A stretch of DNA of 60,415 nt from Limnoraphis robusta CS-951 (GTDB taxonomy: Bacteria > Cyanobacteriota > Cyanobacteriia > Cyanobacteriales > Microcoleaceae): NCBI RefSeq assembly GCF_000972705.2, contig NZ_LATL02000123.1:1-60415 (forward strand), read 5' to 3'. The position numbers and the translations under genes were made by a program. Positions 17,703-26,781 of this stretch are shown one piece after another (the first letter of the stretch is position 1; each line of letters begins with the position of its first letter). Under the pieces are notes generated by a model. It saw nothing but the letters and a program-made list of their open reading frames with translations, made no database searches and was not told where the DNA came from.

Positions 17703-20255
17703 CTACTCTATCTGACTCAAATGATACGCTTCATCATCTCGATTGATGCCTTGAGATTGGTTAACAAAATCTTGAACCAGATTGCGGTATTCTCTGAGTG
17801 TCGTATCTACCCAATCGCGATCATGGCTATTAGCATAGAGATGAACGAGAGGTTCACCCGCATCCGGTAAAACCAAAATCCAGTTATCATCTTGAAAATT
17901 CAACAGCTTCACCCCATCTATTAATTCTAAATTCTCTGTAGCATTCGTTTCGACTAAATGGCGCATCAAAGTTCCCTTAACCGCCCAAGGACAGCGTACC
18001 GTGTAGCGGCGGTGAATCACACAGGGTAAATCCGCCCGAATTTGTGCCAGCGATCGCTCTTGAGTCGTTAACATTTCCACCATCTTGGCGATCGCAAACA
18101 TCGCATCAAACCCCGGATGAAATTGAGGAAAAATAAACCCCATCTCCCCACTTCCACCCAGTACCACATTCGGATTGGTGTGACAAGCTTCCATCAAAGC
18201 CGTAGGATTAGCTTTTGTGCGAATCACCTTCGCATCGTGACGACGGGCAATTTGTTCAACGGCTGAAGACGCCTGAACCGGAACCACCACCGTACTGCGG
18301 GGATTTGCCGTTAACACCATATTCACCATCAAAGCCGTGAGGATTTCACCGCGAATGGTGCTTCCGGTTTCATCCACCAAGATAAACTGTTCACCATTGG
18401 CATAAACCTGAACCCCAAAATGCGCCCGCAACGCCTCAACCACACGACTCAGTTGATCAAGCAGATTTTCTCGTTCTCGGTTCGAGACAGAAGTTTGACT
18501 CAAACTGGCATTCAACACCACCGCATCACAGCCAAATTTAGCTAACAACTGGGGTAAAATCGCCCCAGAAACCGCATAGACATAATCAATCACGATTTTA
18601 GCGTTACTGTGGCGTAAAGCTTCAACATTCAAATGTTTCTCAAAACTAATGCTGTAGTTATCAACAACTTCCGCCGGATAAACCACATTACCAATTTCGT
18701 GAATTTGCGCCCGTCGTAAGTCTTCCTTAAAATAAGCCCCCTCGATTTTTTTCTCTTTAGCTTTGGTGATGTTAATCCCCTTGCTATCGATAATTTCAAT
18801 TAAAATTTGATCCGCTCGATCCGGAGACAAACGAACGTGTAACCCGCCAGCCACATTCAGCGTCGGAATAACCGCCCTCGCGACTGGCAGGGCTGCGGCT
18901 TCTAGGTTAAATACGTTCACCCCCACCGACATCAAACCCGAAATCAGCGATCGCGTCACCATCCGAGAAATCCCCCGTTGATCACGGGATACCGCCACCG
19001 TCGAACCATGTTTGAGAGTTGAACCATAAGCCGCGCCCAATTTCACCGCAAACTCTGGGGTAATATCAATATTGGCTAACCCCTGAACCCCTCGCTGACC
19101 AAATAAATTCCGTTTAGCCGTATTGCCCCAAATCAGGTTAATGTTCAGCGTCGCGCCCGATTCAATTTTTTTACTCGGCCAAACCCTAACACCGGGGCTA
19201 ATTTGCGCTTCTTCGCCCACCGTTGACAGCGATCCGACAACCGCACCTTCTAAAACATGAGCGCGTCGATCAACTCTTGTTCCTCGGGCAATCACACAAG
19301 CCCGCAGATGCACATCATCGCCGATAATTGCTCCATTCCAAATAATCGGGCGTTTAATATTGGCATCGGCTCCAATAGTAATATTATCCCCAATCACCGA
19401 TCCGGCTGCAATTTCGGCTCTCGGGCCGATGCGACAATTGCGACCAATTAAAACCGGGGTTTCTATCTGAGCGGTGCTATCAACGTAAGTATTTTCTCCC
19501 AACCATAGACCCGGCGATCGCTGATCATAGGTCATCTCAAGTTTAACTCGACCTCGAAGCGCGTCATATTGGGCTTCTCGATAGGCATCTAGATGACCGA
19601 CATCACACCAATATCCCTGAGCAACATAACCATACATGGGGATACCTTTTTCTAAGAGTAAAGGGAACAAGTCCTTAGAAAAATCCGACTCTTGATTGGC
19701 GGGAAGATAGTCTAAAACTTCCGGTTCGAGAATGTAGGTTCCGGTGTTAACGGTATCGGAGAAAATTTCACTGGTGGAGGGTTTTTCGAGAAATCGACGA
19801 ATGCGATGATTTTTATCCGTGATCACCACACCAAAATCTAAGGGGTTAGGAACCCGAGTTAAGACCAATGTAGCCTTAGAGTTGTGTTGCAGATGAAAGT
19901 CAATGGCAGCACTGAGATCAAAGTCAGTAATACAGTCACCACTGATCACCAAAAAAGTATCATCCAGCAGTTCAGCAATATTTTTCACACAACCTGCGGT
20001 TCCCAAGGGTTGATCTTCTTCCACCGCGTAGGTCATTTGTACCCCAAAGTCAGTCCCATCGTGAAAATATTCACGCATGACATCCGGCAGGTAATGTAGA
20101 GTGGCAATCACCTCATAAATTTTATGCTGCTTGAGCAAATTGATAATATGTTCTGCTATGGGGCGGTTTAGAATAGGCACCATCGGTTTGGGTAGATCAC
20201 AGGTTAACGGTCTTAGTCTCGTTCCTGATCCACCAGCCATCAGCACTGCTCGCAT
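17703..20255 (-). CDS. Mannose-1-phosphate guanylyltransferase / phosphomannomutase-like fusion
   Basis: This 850-residue fusion is common in cyanobacteria. Residues 1-235 are a nucleotidyltransferase with MRAVLMAGGSGTRLRPLTCDLPKPM at the start. Residues about 255-375 are left-handed beta-helix hexapeptide repeats. Residues about 380-845 are a phosphohexomutase-like region. In that region the serine loop normally seen as TASHN is not obvious (KHGSTVAVSRDQRGISRMV instead), so mutase activity is doubtful. It likely supplies an activated hexose for glycans or envelope polysaccharide. It starts at ATG 20255, 75 bases upstream of the SSB gene in the same direction. GDP-mannose as product is inferred from family annotation. 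Confidence 0.88.
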   Translation of the reverse strand: MRAVLMAGGSGTRLRPLTCDLPKPMVPILNRPIAEHIINLLKQHKIYEVIATLHYLPDVMREYFHDGTDFGVQMTYAVEEDQPLGTAGCVKNIAELLDDTFLVISGDCITDFDLSAAIDFHLQHNSKATLVLTRVPNPLDFGVVITDKNHRIRRFLEKPSTSEIFSDTVNTGTYILEPEVLDYLPANQESDFSKDLFPLLLEKGIPMYGYVAQGYWCDVGHLDAYREAQYDALRGRVKLEMTYDQRSPGLWLGENTYVDSTAQIETPVLIGRNCRIGPRAEIAAGSVIGDNITIGADANIKRPIIWNGAIIGDDVHLRACVIARGTRVDRRAHVLEGAVVGSLSTVGEEAQISPGVRVWPSKKIESGATLNINLIWGNTAKRNLFGQRGVQGLANIDITPEFAVKLGAAYGSTLKHGSTVAVSRDQRGISRMVTRSLISGLMSVGVNVFNLEAAALPVARAVIPTLNVAGGLHVRLSPDRADQILIEIIDSKGINITKAKEKKIEGAYFKEDLRRAQIHEIGNVVYPAEVVDNYSISFEKHLNVEALRHSNAKIVIDYVYAVSGAILPQLLAKFGCDAVVLNASLSQTSVSNRERENLLDQLSRVVEALRAHFGVQVYANGEQFILVDETGSTIRGEILTALMVNMVLTANPRSTVVVPVQASSAVEQIARRHDAKVIRTKANPTALMEACHTNPNVVLGGSGEMGFIFPQFHPGFDAMFAIAKMVEMLTTQERSLAQIRADLPCVIHRRYTVRCPWAVKGTLMRHLVETNATENLELIDGVKLLNFQDDNWILVLPDAGEPLVHLYANSHDRDWVDTTLREYRNLVQDFVNQSQGINRDDEAYHLSQIE

Positions 20256-20589
20256 AGATCCTCCAAAAGTTGTGTGCGCCTGTCATTGTGAAGTTAGAGT
20301 CTTTAGGTAGAGCCAGACTCCTGAAAGCATCTGGTGTTTTGTGGAAACGGTAGAAGTTCGACGTTTACCCGGTGCTGACCTTCTGGCTCGTTGCCATCCG
20401 ATCCACCTCTTGCCTAGCGTTCATTTTATCATTTGATCCCCAACTCTCCGACTGATTGATCCCCGAGATGCCTAAAAATTTTGGGATTCACCAATGTTTC
20501 CTAAAACTGCTAAAATAAAGTCAACAGGGATAGCCTGTGGTGCAAAATTTCAGTTTGATTGACAACAATATCTAGAGAGTAGTTGCCTT
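20256..20589. other. 334-base divergent intergenic region
   Basis: This region carries the promoters of the sugar-nucleotide transferase (minus) and the small membrane-protein gene (plus). The half nearest the transferase (20270-20410) is GC-richer with several short self-complementary segments, which could indicate a structured 5' leader, but no known RNA family was recognised. No gene seen. Confidence 0.4.
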
Positions 20590-20790
20590 ATGGGTTCGCT
20601 CATCACGATTGCTTTGCTGGCTCTCTACACTGGCGGAGTTTGGAAATTCTGGAGTGGGTTTGAGCAAACGAATTATGTTAAAAGTTTCGGGAATCGTCTA
20701 TCTCTGTCGTTGTTATGGCCTGTATTCTTTACAGCTAACCGTTCCTATCGGACAAATTTTACAAAGGCATTGAAGGGATCAAGGCGCTAG
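20590..20790 (+). CDS. Small hypothetical membrane protein
   Basis: This 66-residue protein has one or two hydrophobic segments (MGSLITIALLALYTGGVWKF, and LSLSLLWPVFFTANRS) and a basic tail. The composition and the conserved-looking LLWPVFF...R..F core are typical of small conserved cyanobacterial membrane proteins. It lies about 240 bases upstream of the cyclase gene in the same direction. Function unknown. Confidence 0.6.
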   Translation: MGSLITIALLALYTGGVWKFWSGFEQTNYVKSFGNRLSLSLLWPVFFTANRSYRTNFTKALKGSRR

Positions 20791-21028
20791 TCTGAATCAA
20801 TCGATAACAGTTGTAGCGAGGGTGACTTGCTTTTGTTCTGTGGGATCTGATATCGTACCCACTAACTCGGGAAATCTCATCTTGTATTGCTGAGTTATTA
20901 GCTTGAATTGGGCTGAGAAGTTCCATCTGTCCACAGTCAACCTCAAGCTGAATCGCTCCCATTCGAGTCAGTTCGAGCCAGCAGTTTGGCATCTTCCCAC
21001 CCCTTACCACTGCACTATAGGGGTTGCT

Positions 21029-22948
21029 GTGATCCATAAGCTTTTACTAAAACTCAAACGGAGGTGGCCCGACGCGACGGAGTTTTCAATCGTAGCTACA
21101 GCTACCCTCGTGTTAACCTTAATGCTACTCGGCATCGTTAAGCTGGGAGGACTCCAACCCCTAGAACTGGTTGCCTATGATCAGATGATGCGGTTACGCT
21201 CGAGTTTGCCACCTGATACCCATATATTAGTCGTAGCAATTACCGAAGAAGATATTCAAATCTATAACCGTTTACCCCTTTCTGATGAACTGATCGCCCA
21301 AGTTCTCAAAACGTTATTATCCTACGAACCCCGTGTGATTGGGCTGGACTTATACCGCGATATCCCCTATGAACCCGGACATCAGCAACTCGTTGATCAA
21401 CTCCGTTCCCCGAAGATTATTGCGATCAAAAACTTGGGTTACGCAGACATTAAGGGAACTCCAGCCCCGCCTACCATTCCCCCCTCACGAGTCGGGTTCA
21501 ATGACTTAATTTTTGACCCTGATAACGTGATTCGCCGCAACTTGATGTTTGCTGATGCACCCGAAGGAACTTTATTTTCCTTTTCCCTACAACTGGCTCT
21601 CAACTTTCTGATTGTTCAAGGTATCCAACCGCAAAATGATCCCCTTTATCCTGAACAAATTCATTGGGGAGAAGCCCTGTTTTTACCCCTCCAAAGTAAC
21701 TCAGGAGGATATCAAACCATTGATGACAAAGGCTATCAAATCCTATTAAACTACCGTTCGGCTAAGGAGGTCGCCCGCACGGTTAGTATCTCTGAAGTTT
21801 TGAATGACTTGATCGAACCGAACTGGGTTAAAGATAAAATCGTACTGATTGGTACAACCGCCCCGAGCGCCAAAGATCTATTTCTGACTCCTTATAGTCC
21901 CGCTAAGAAAAGCTCCCCAAAAACCCCCGGTGTAATCATTCACGCTCAAATGGTCAGCCAAATACTTGATGCTGTTCAAGGCGTGCGACCCTTATTTCAA
22001 TTTTGGCCGATTTGGATAGAAACAGCCTGGGTACTCGGCTGGGCAATTCTGGGGTCAACCTTAGCTTGGCTGAGTCGTCATATACTGATTTTAGTCTTGG
22101 GGACTCCCCTTTTATTGGGCATCTTATTTAGCCTTTCCTTCTGGCTATTTTTAAACGCCTACTGGGTTCCGGTGGTGAGTCCGTGTTTGGCTTTTTTCTT
22201 AACCAGTGGAACCCTGATCTCTTATCGCGCCTTTCAAGCCCAACGTCAACAACAGGTAATGATGCGGCTACTCGGACAGAATGCCTCTCCTGAAATTGCA
22301 GAAGCGTTATGGAAAAGTCGCGATCGCTTACTGGCTGATGGCAAGTTACCCGGACAAAAGTTAACTGCAACAATATTATTTACCGATATTCGGAATTTTA
22401 GTACCATTTCTGAACAAATGCCCCCCGAAAATTTGTTAGAGTGGCTCAATGAATATCTGGCAATGCTCACCCAAACCATTCACAATCATCACGGTATTAT
22501 TAATAAATTTACGGGTGATGGCATCATGGCGGCTTTTGGTGTGCCGATGGTGCGTACCAATGAACATCAAATTGCCAGAGATGCTTTTGCGGCTGTTTCC
22601 TGCGCCTTGGAGATGGGTGAACGACTCCAACAGTTAAATCTAGAGTGGCATCCTAGAGGTTTGCCTGTGATTCAAATGCGAGTCGGAATTTTTACAGGCC
22701 CGTTAGTTGCTGGGAGTTTGGGCGGTCGCGATCGCTTAGAATATGGTTTACTCGGAGATAGTGTTAATATTGCCTCTCGCTTAGAAAGTTGTCAAAAAGA
22801 ACGTCAATCAAGTGTATGTCGGATTTTAATTGCTTATCAAACCTTGCAATATATTGAGGATAAATTTGAAGTCGAAGCTTGGGGTTTGATGCCGTTAAAA
22901 GGCAAACAGCAAATGGTTGATGTGTATCGCGTCATTCGTAAGTATTAG
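21029..22948 (+). CDS. CHASE2-domain adenylate/guanylate cyclase
   Basis: This is a membrane class III nucleotide cyclase. The start is placed at GTG 21029, just upstream of the first membrane helix; the open frame from 20903 begins with TTG and adds unconserved residues. The 639-residue protein has one N-terminal helix, a CHASE2 extracytoplasmic sensor (about 50-330), two or three membrane helices (about 340-420) and a cyclase domain (about 440-639). Metal Asp residues are in TILFTDIRNFS and FTGDGIMAAFG. The GLLGDSVNIASRLES segment is the transition-state Asn/Arg helix. All catalytic elements seem intact. It likely makes cAMP in response to an unknown signal. Base specificity cannot be read confidently. 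Confidence 0.92.
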   Translation: MIHKLLLKLKRRWPDATEFSIVATATLVLTLMLLGIVKLGGLQPLELVAYDQMMRLRSSLPPDTHILVVAITEEDIQIYNRLPLSDELIAQVLKTLLSYEPRVIGLDLYRDIPYEPGHQQLVDQLRSPKIIAIKNLGYADIKGTPAPPTIPPSRVGFNDLIFDPDNVIRRNLMFADAPEGTLFSFSLQLALNFLIVQGIQPQNDPLYPEQIHWGEALFLPLQSNSGGYQTIDDKGYQILLNYRSAKEVARTVSISEVLNDLIEPNWVKDKIVLIGTTAPSAKDLFLTPYSPAKKSSPKTPGVIIHAQMVSQILDAVQGVRPLFQFWPIWIETAWVLGWAILGSTLAWLSRHILILVLGTPLLLGILFSLSFWLFLNAYWVPVVSPCLAFFLTSGTLISYRAFQAQRQQQVMMRLLGQNASPEIAEALWKSRDRLLADGKLPGQKLTATILFTDIRNFSTISEQMPPENLLEWLNEYLAMLTQTIHNHHGIINKFTGDGIMAAFGVPMVRTNEHQIARDAFAAVSCALEMGERLQQLNLEWHPRGLPVIQMRVGIFTGPLVAGSLGGRDRLEYGLLGDSVNIASRLESCQKERQSSVCRILIAYQTLQYIEDKFEVEAWGLMPLKGKQQMVDVYRVIRKY

Positions 22949-23373
22949 TCGGCAATAGGCACTCATGCAAGAGGCACTCTTGCAAAAGGCAATCTTGCCA
23001 AATTGATAACTGGTAACTGGTCACTGATAACTGGTCACTGTTGAGGGCGGGTTTATATCAGTTGTCTGTGGGAAATGATAAATTTATTCCGAACCCGCCC
23101 CTACACCACAACGAGAAATCCTTGAGATTCACCACAATTGCTTTTTATGATTGAGTAGTTCTACTTAATTTACTACATTTGCAGCCTTAACTGAACTGTA
23201 TTGCTTCAGGTATGACAATGTACTGCCCATCGAAGCCAATAGCGACTGAGTGGATCAAATTAGGTTGAGCAATCTGTTTAGCTTGATTATTTCACAGGCG
23301 TAGTGTAATATCTTGACTACCATTATTGAGTAAATCATGCTCGCCTACATTAATTAAGGAGTAATTAACTCTT
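22949..23373. other. 425-base intergenic region upstream of the biosynthetic locus
   Basis: It contains tandem-like GGCA-CT-TGC repeats (22960-23000), repeated TAACTGGTCACTGA units (23003-23040), a small inverted-repeat element (23045-23106), and then about 260 bases of AT-rich sequence that presumably hold the promoter of the amidinotransferase operon. AAGGAG lies about 14 bases before the ATG at 23374. No gene was found. Confidence 0.6.
23045..23106. repeat. Small inverted-repeat element, copy 1
   Basis: The left end is GGGCGGGTTTAT and the right end is AACCCGCCCCTACAC, with about 38 bases between. The same ends recur at 26687-26746. It looks like a short non-autonomous element or palindromic intergenic repeat. 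Confidence 0.65.
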
Positions 23374-24513
23374 ATGGTCAACAGTTTCAATGAATGGTCT
23401 ACCCTCAAAGAAGTGGTTGTTGGTTCTCCCATAAACTACAATACTCAAGATTTAGAGTTGTCTTTCAAAGTTTTTTTTCACGATGTTGCCTATTCCGCAT
23501 TTTGCTATCCTTACTATGGAAGTGATAGTCAAAACAAGGGGGCAGATTCTCAAAGTTCCGGAACCCATAACCTCAAAAAAAGATACTTGGAAGAGTTGAA
23601 TGAAGATGTTGAGGAACTGGTAAATACTTTAAAACAATTGGGTGTTAAAGTGCATCGACCCCTTCCCTTGAGTAAAGCAATAAAATTTGAAACTCCTTAT
23701 TGGAAAGCCGATTGTATTCCCGCCTTAAATATTCGCGATCAAGCGATTATTATGGGCAATGAAATCTTAGAAACGCCTCCACAAGTCCGAGCCAGGTATT
23801 TTGAAAATGATCTCTTAAAACCGATTTTTTACGAATATTTTCAACAGGGGGCAAAATGGACAAATATGCCCAAGCCGATTATGACGGATAAATCCTTTGA
23901 TACCTCCTACATTTCCGGTCAAAATGTCCCGGCGATGCAGGAGGTTTATCACCAAAATGAATCGGAATTTGATATCGGCTATGAAATGATGTTTGATGCG
24001 GCCCAGTGCATCCGCTTTGGTAAAGATATTCTGATCAACGTAGCAACCAAAAACCATTACTTAGCCTACCAGTGGTTGCAGCGTCATTTTGAAGGAAAAT
24101 TTAACTTTCATATGCTTTATCAGTTTGCTGATAATCATATCGACAGTATTATATTACCCTTAAAACCCGGTACTCTTTTATTACGCAACCCTCAGTTTTT
24201 GGATCGATTACCCGAATCGCTACAAAAATGGGATATCATTTATCCACCTGAGCCAACTGAGAATATTTTCCCCAGCTACGAAGAAGATGATTTAATCCTG
24301 ACCACCAAGTACATTGACTTAAATGTTTTGTCGGTTGATGAAGATAAAATAATCGTCAATTCTCTGTTTCCCGAACTGATTAAAACCTTAGAAAAACATG
24401 GATTTACCCCCATTCCCGTACAACATCGACATCGGAGAATTTTTGGGGGTGGGTTCCATTGTTTCACGCTTGATACAGTCCGCGAAGGCTCCCTAGAAGA
24501 CTATTTTAGTTAA
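23374..24513 (+). CDS. Arginine:X amidinotransferase (glycine amidinotransferase family, CyrA/SxtG-like)
   Basis: Enzymes of this family transfer the amidino group of arginine to an amine, giving a guanidino product and ornithine. The 379-residue length and N-terminus (NSFNEWSTLKEVVVGSP) fit. The catalytic set is complete by alignment to human AGAT: Asp208 in FDAAQCIRFGKD, His255 and Asp257 in NHIDSI, and Cys363 in GGGFHC. It is the first gene of the plus-strand biosynthetic run and is followed 56 bases later by a sulfotransferase. CyrA (cylindrospermopsin) and SxtG (saxitoxin) are the cyanobacterial relatives, but neither pathway is present here. The acceptor amine is unknown; glycine, a small diamine or a pathway intermediate are all possible. 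Confidence 0.88.
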   Translation: MVNSFNEWSTLKEVVVGSPINYNTQDLELSFKVFFHDVAYSAFCYPYYGSDSQNKGADSQSSGTHNLKKRYLEELNEDVEELVNTLKQLGVKVHRPLPLSKAIKFETPYWKADCIPALNIRDQAIIMGNEILETPPQVRARYFENDLLKPIFYEYFQQGAKWTNMPKPIMTDKSFDTSYISGQNVPAMQEVYHQNESEFDIGYEMMFDAAQCIRFGKDILINVATKNHYLAYQWLQRHFEGKFNFHMLYQFADNHIDSIILPLKPGTLLLRNPQFLDRLPESLQKWDIIYPPEPTENIFPSYEEDDLILTTKYIDLNVLSVDEDKIIVNSLFPELIKTLEKHGFTPIPVQHRHRRIFGGGFHCFTLDTVREGSLEDYFS

Positions 24514-24569
24514 ACTGAGTCGAGAATATTCCCGTGAACAATTGCTTCTTTAACGATTGAGATTCAGAT

Positions 24570-25781
24570 ATGTTGCTTTTCATCTCGCTCGGTTTTCTGA
24601 TAGTAGCCATCCTCATAGGAGCGGTATTTCTAACTCCTTTCCCCCATTGGCCTACCTATTTTAGTATCTGGAAACATATTCTGTTTGATCCTGAACCCTC
24701 TGTTGGATTTAAAGCCAGACAAAAACAGGTTTTCTATCTGCTTAACTATACGTTAAAACTGCCGTTTATTGCCCTGTGTTGGTGTCTTGACGAACTGTTC
24801 TTTTCCGAGTATCGAAAACAGATTCTCCGCACCCCTGTTTTTATTGTTGCCCAACCTCGCAGCGCCACAACATTTCTGCACCGAACTCTCGCTTCAGATG
24901 AAAAAACATTTTTCGGTATTCGACTATTAGAATGGCGCTACCCTTCTATTTTGCTGCAAAAACTCTTGCAAGCGACAGGTATTTTGGAGCGAATGAGCCA
25001 AGTTAATTATTGGGGAAATAGCAACCAAGCTGAACTCGCTGAGAAGATGCACTATAGCTATCTCAATGATTATGAAGATGATGGATTTTTGTTTGAAGAA
25101 TGCTTTCTGCATCAGTTCTATGTCATTAACCGCTTTCCTTATCCCAAGTTATTAGAAAGTCTGAATAACTTTAGCAAACTTTCCCGGAGAACTCAGGAGA
25201 GAATGCTACAAACTCAATATAAAGTGATTCAAAAAGTTCTGTATTTACGGGGCGGTAATCTCATTTATGTCTCCAAAGATAATGAGTGTCTTCAACGTTT
25301 AAACATGATGAAATCTCTTTATACGGATGCTTTATTTGTGACGATAACCCGAGAATCAGAAAAGTTTATGAACTCCTACATTACTCTAATTTGTCAGTCT
25401 GCTTACTGCAAGTCCGGGGTAGATGTGATCAATATTCCCGACTGGGTGCCGATGCAGCGAACGGTTCGAGCAGAAGCCGCCAGCCAAACCATTGAATTTT
25501 TTGAAAGCTTACCCCCGGAACAAAAATTGTGTTTCTCGTTTAATCGCCTCACTCAAAATATTAAAGATTCTGTGGAGTTGGTTTATCGCCAATTAAATCT
25601 TTCTGTGACTCCAGAGCAAGCTGAATATTTAGAGAGCCTAGATACACGGCAAAACTTGCGAGATGCGGGGTATAAAACGGGTTCTGAGGAATTTCAAGAG
25701 TTTGAGTTTTTTGATCGCTTTGCTGCCGAAGTTGACAAAAACCATGAAGCGCTCCTGAAGTCAATTCATTTAATCAAGTAG
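24570..25781 (+). CDS. Membrane-anchored sulfotransferase
   Basis: This 403-residue PAPS-dependent sulfotransferase family protein carries an N-terminal membrane helix (about residues 3-24). The 5'-phosphosulfate loop is clear at about residues 93-110 (VAQPRSATTFLHRTLASD). A 3'-phosphate-binding segment is likely at VTITRESEKFMNSYI (about 251-265). It would sulfate a hydroxyl or amine, probably at the membrane surface. It sits between the amidinotransferase and a SnoaL-ankyrin gene, with only 5 bases to the latter, which suggests co-translation. Combining an amidinotransferase with a sulfotransferase is also seen in the cylindrospermopsin (cyrA/cyrJ) and saxitoxin pathways, which supports a small-molecule substrate. 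Confidence 0.82.
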   Translation: MLLFISLGFLIVAILIGAVFLTPFPHWPTYFSIWKHILFDPEPSVGFKARQKQVFYLLNYTLKLPFIALCWCLDELFFSEYRKQILRTPVFIVAQPRSATTFLHRTLASDEKTFFGIRLLEWRYPSILLQKLLQATGILERMSQVNYWGNSNQAELAEKMHYSYLNDYEDDGFLFEECFLHQFYVINRFPYPKLLESLNNFSKLSRRTQERMLQTQYKVIQKVLYLRGGNLIYVSKDNECLQRLNMMKSLYTDALFVTITRESEKFMNSYITLICQSAYCKSGVDVINIPDWVPMQRTVRAEAASQTIEFFESLPPEQKLCFSFNRLTQNIKDSVELVYRQLNLSVTPEQAEYLESLDTRQNLRDAGYKTGSEEFQEFEFFDRFAAEVDKNHEALLKSIHLIK

Positions 25782-25786
25782 CTGAA

Positions 25787-26623
25787 ATGGATACTCAAAC
25801 AACAACACAAATTTTAAGGCAGTGGTTTGAAAGTTGGGCAGAAGATGATGTAGAAGCAGTGATTGAGGGCTTATCAGAAACCGTCGTTTTCTACGCCCCG
25901 CAAAATGAATTTAACAAAGCGATTCCTTATCTCGGTAAAAAAGTGGGAAAACAGGCTGTGGTTGAAGCCTTTGAAATTCGAGCGGAAACCACTGAACTGT
26001 TAAACTATGATTTGCTGGAATTTATTGTTGAGGGGAACAAAGCCTGCATTATTTCTCATACTCAGGAAATTTGTAAACAAACCCAACAAATTTTTGAACT
26101 TGAAGATGCTCAATTTATCGTCTTAGATGAAGCGGGTAAAATTGCATCATGGAGCTTTTATTTTGACCCCAATCCAGAGGTTGCTGCGTTTAAAGCGGAC
26201 TTTGATAAACAATTGATTCAAGCTGTTAAAAACCATCAACTTGATGCGGTAAAATCGCTGTTAGATGGGGGTGCAAATGTCAATTTTAGAGATCCCCAGA
26301 GTGGCTTAACGGTATTGATGATCGCGGCAAGTCAGGCGAATGTAGAGATGGTTAAGCTGTTGTTAAATGCGGGTGCGGATGTCTATATGCTTGATAGTTG
26401 TTTGGGGAGTTCAGTGTTACATCAAGCTTGTCAAGGCGGAAGTGCGGAAGTCGTCAAACTTCTGGTTGAAGCGGGAGCATTTATTGATGCGGTTAGTGCG
26501 ACGGGAAAACACAGGACTCCCTTACAGGAAGCTCTTTTCTATGGTCATAATCAATGCGCTGAAATTTTGCTCAATGCAGGCGCAAACTTAATTAGTCACT
26601 CATTACCAGTGAAGAAGAATTAA
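25787..26623 (+). CDS. SnoaL/NTF2-like domain fused to ankyrin repeats
   Basis: In this 278-residue protein, residues about 1-130 have the alpha-plus-beta cone pattern of SnoaL/NTF2-like domains (LRQWFESWAEDDVEAVIEGL at the start, then GKIASWSFYFDP at the end). Residues about 140-275 form four ankyrin repeats (for example VMIAASQANVEMVKLLLNAG). SnoaL domains can be cyclases, isomerases or ligand-binding proteins, and ankyrin repeats mediate protein contacts. It begins 5 bases after the sulfotransferase stop. A scaffold or cyclase role in the pathway is a guess. The combination is unusual in a biosynthetic locus. Confidence 0.8.
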   Translation: MDTQTTTQILRQWFESWAEDDVEAVIEGLSETVVFYAPQNEFNKAIPYLGKKVGKQAVVEAFEIRAETTELLNYDLLEFIVEGNKACIISHTQEICKQTQQIFELEDAQFIVLDEAGKIASWSFYFDPNPEVAAFKADFDKQLIQAVKNHQLDAVKSLLDGGANVNFRDPQSGLTVLMIAASQANVEMVKLLLNAGADVYMLDSCLGSSVLHQACQGGSAEVVKLLVEAGAFIDAVSATGKHRTPLQEALFYGHNQCAEILLNAGANLISHSLPVKKN

Positions 26624-26686
26624 TCGTTAATTGTTATCAATCATTAATGCAATACCAAACAATAAAAATTCAACACTGATTACGGG

Positions 26687-26746
26687 GGGCGGGTTTATTG
26701 AGATCTTAATGAATTACACATATTGTCACCTCACCCGCCCCTACAC
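26687..26746. repeat. Small inverted-repeat element, copy 2
   Basis: GGGCGGGTTTAT at the left and ACCCGCCCCTACAC at the right match the ends of the 23045-23106 element, with an unrelated interior. It lies between the ankyrin gene and the Old Yellow Enzyme gene. Confidence 0.65.
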
Positions 26747-26781
26747 AAGGATAACTGATAGCTAATTACTGATAATATAAG

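Noticed and set aside
20270..20410. Structured RNA or riboswitch
   Set aside because: Some self-complementarity but no match to a family I can recall; could be chance in a GC-richer leader.
20903..21028. Longer cyclase start
   Set aside because: It begins with TTG and adds a non-conserved stretch before the membrane helix; GTG 21029 fits the family better.
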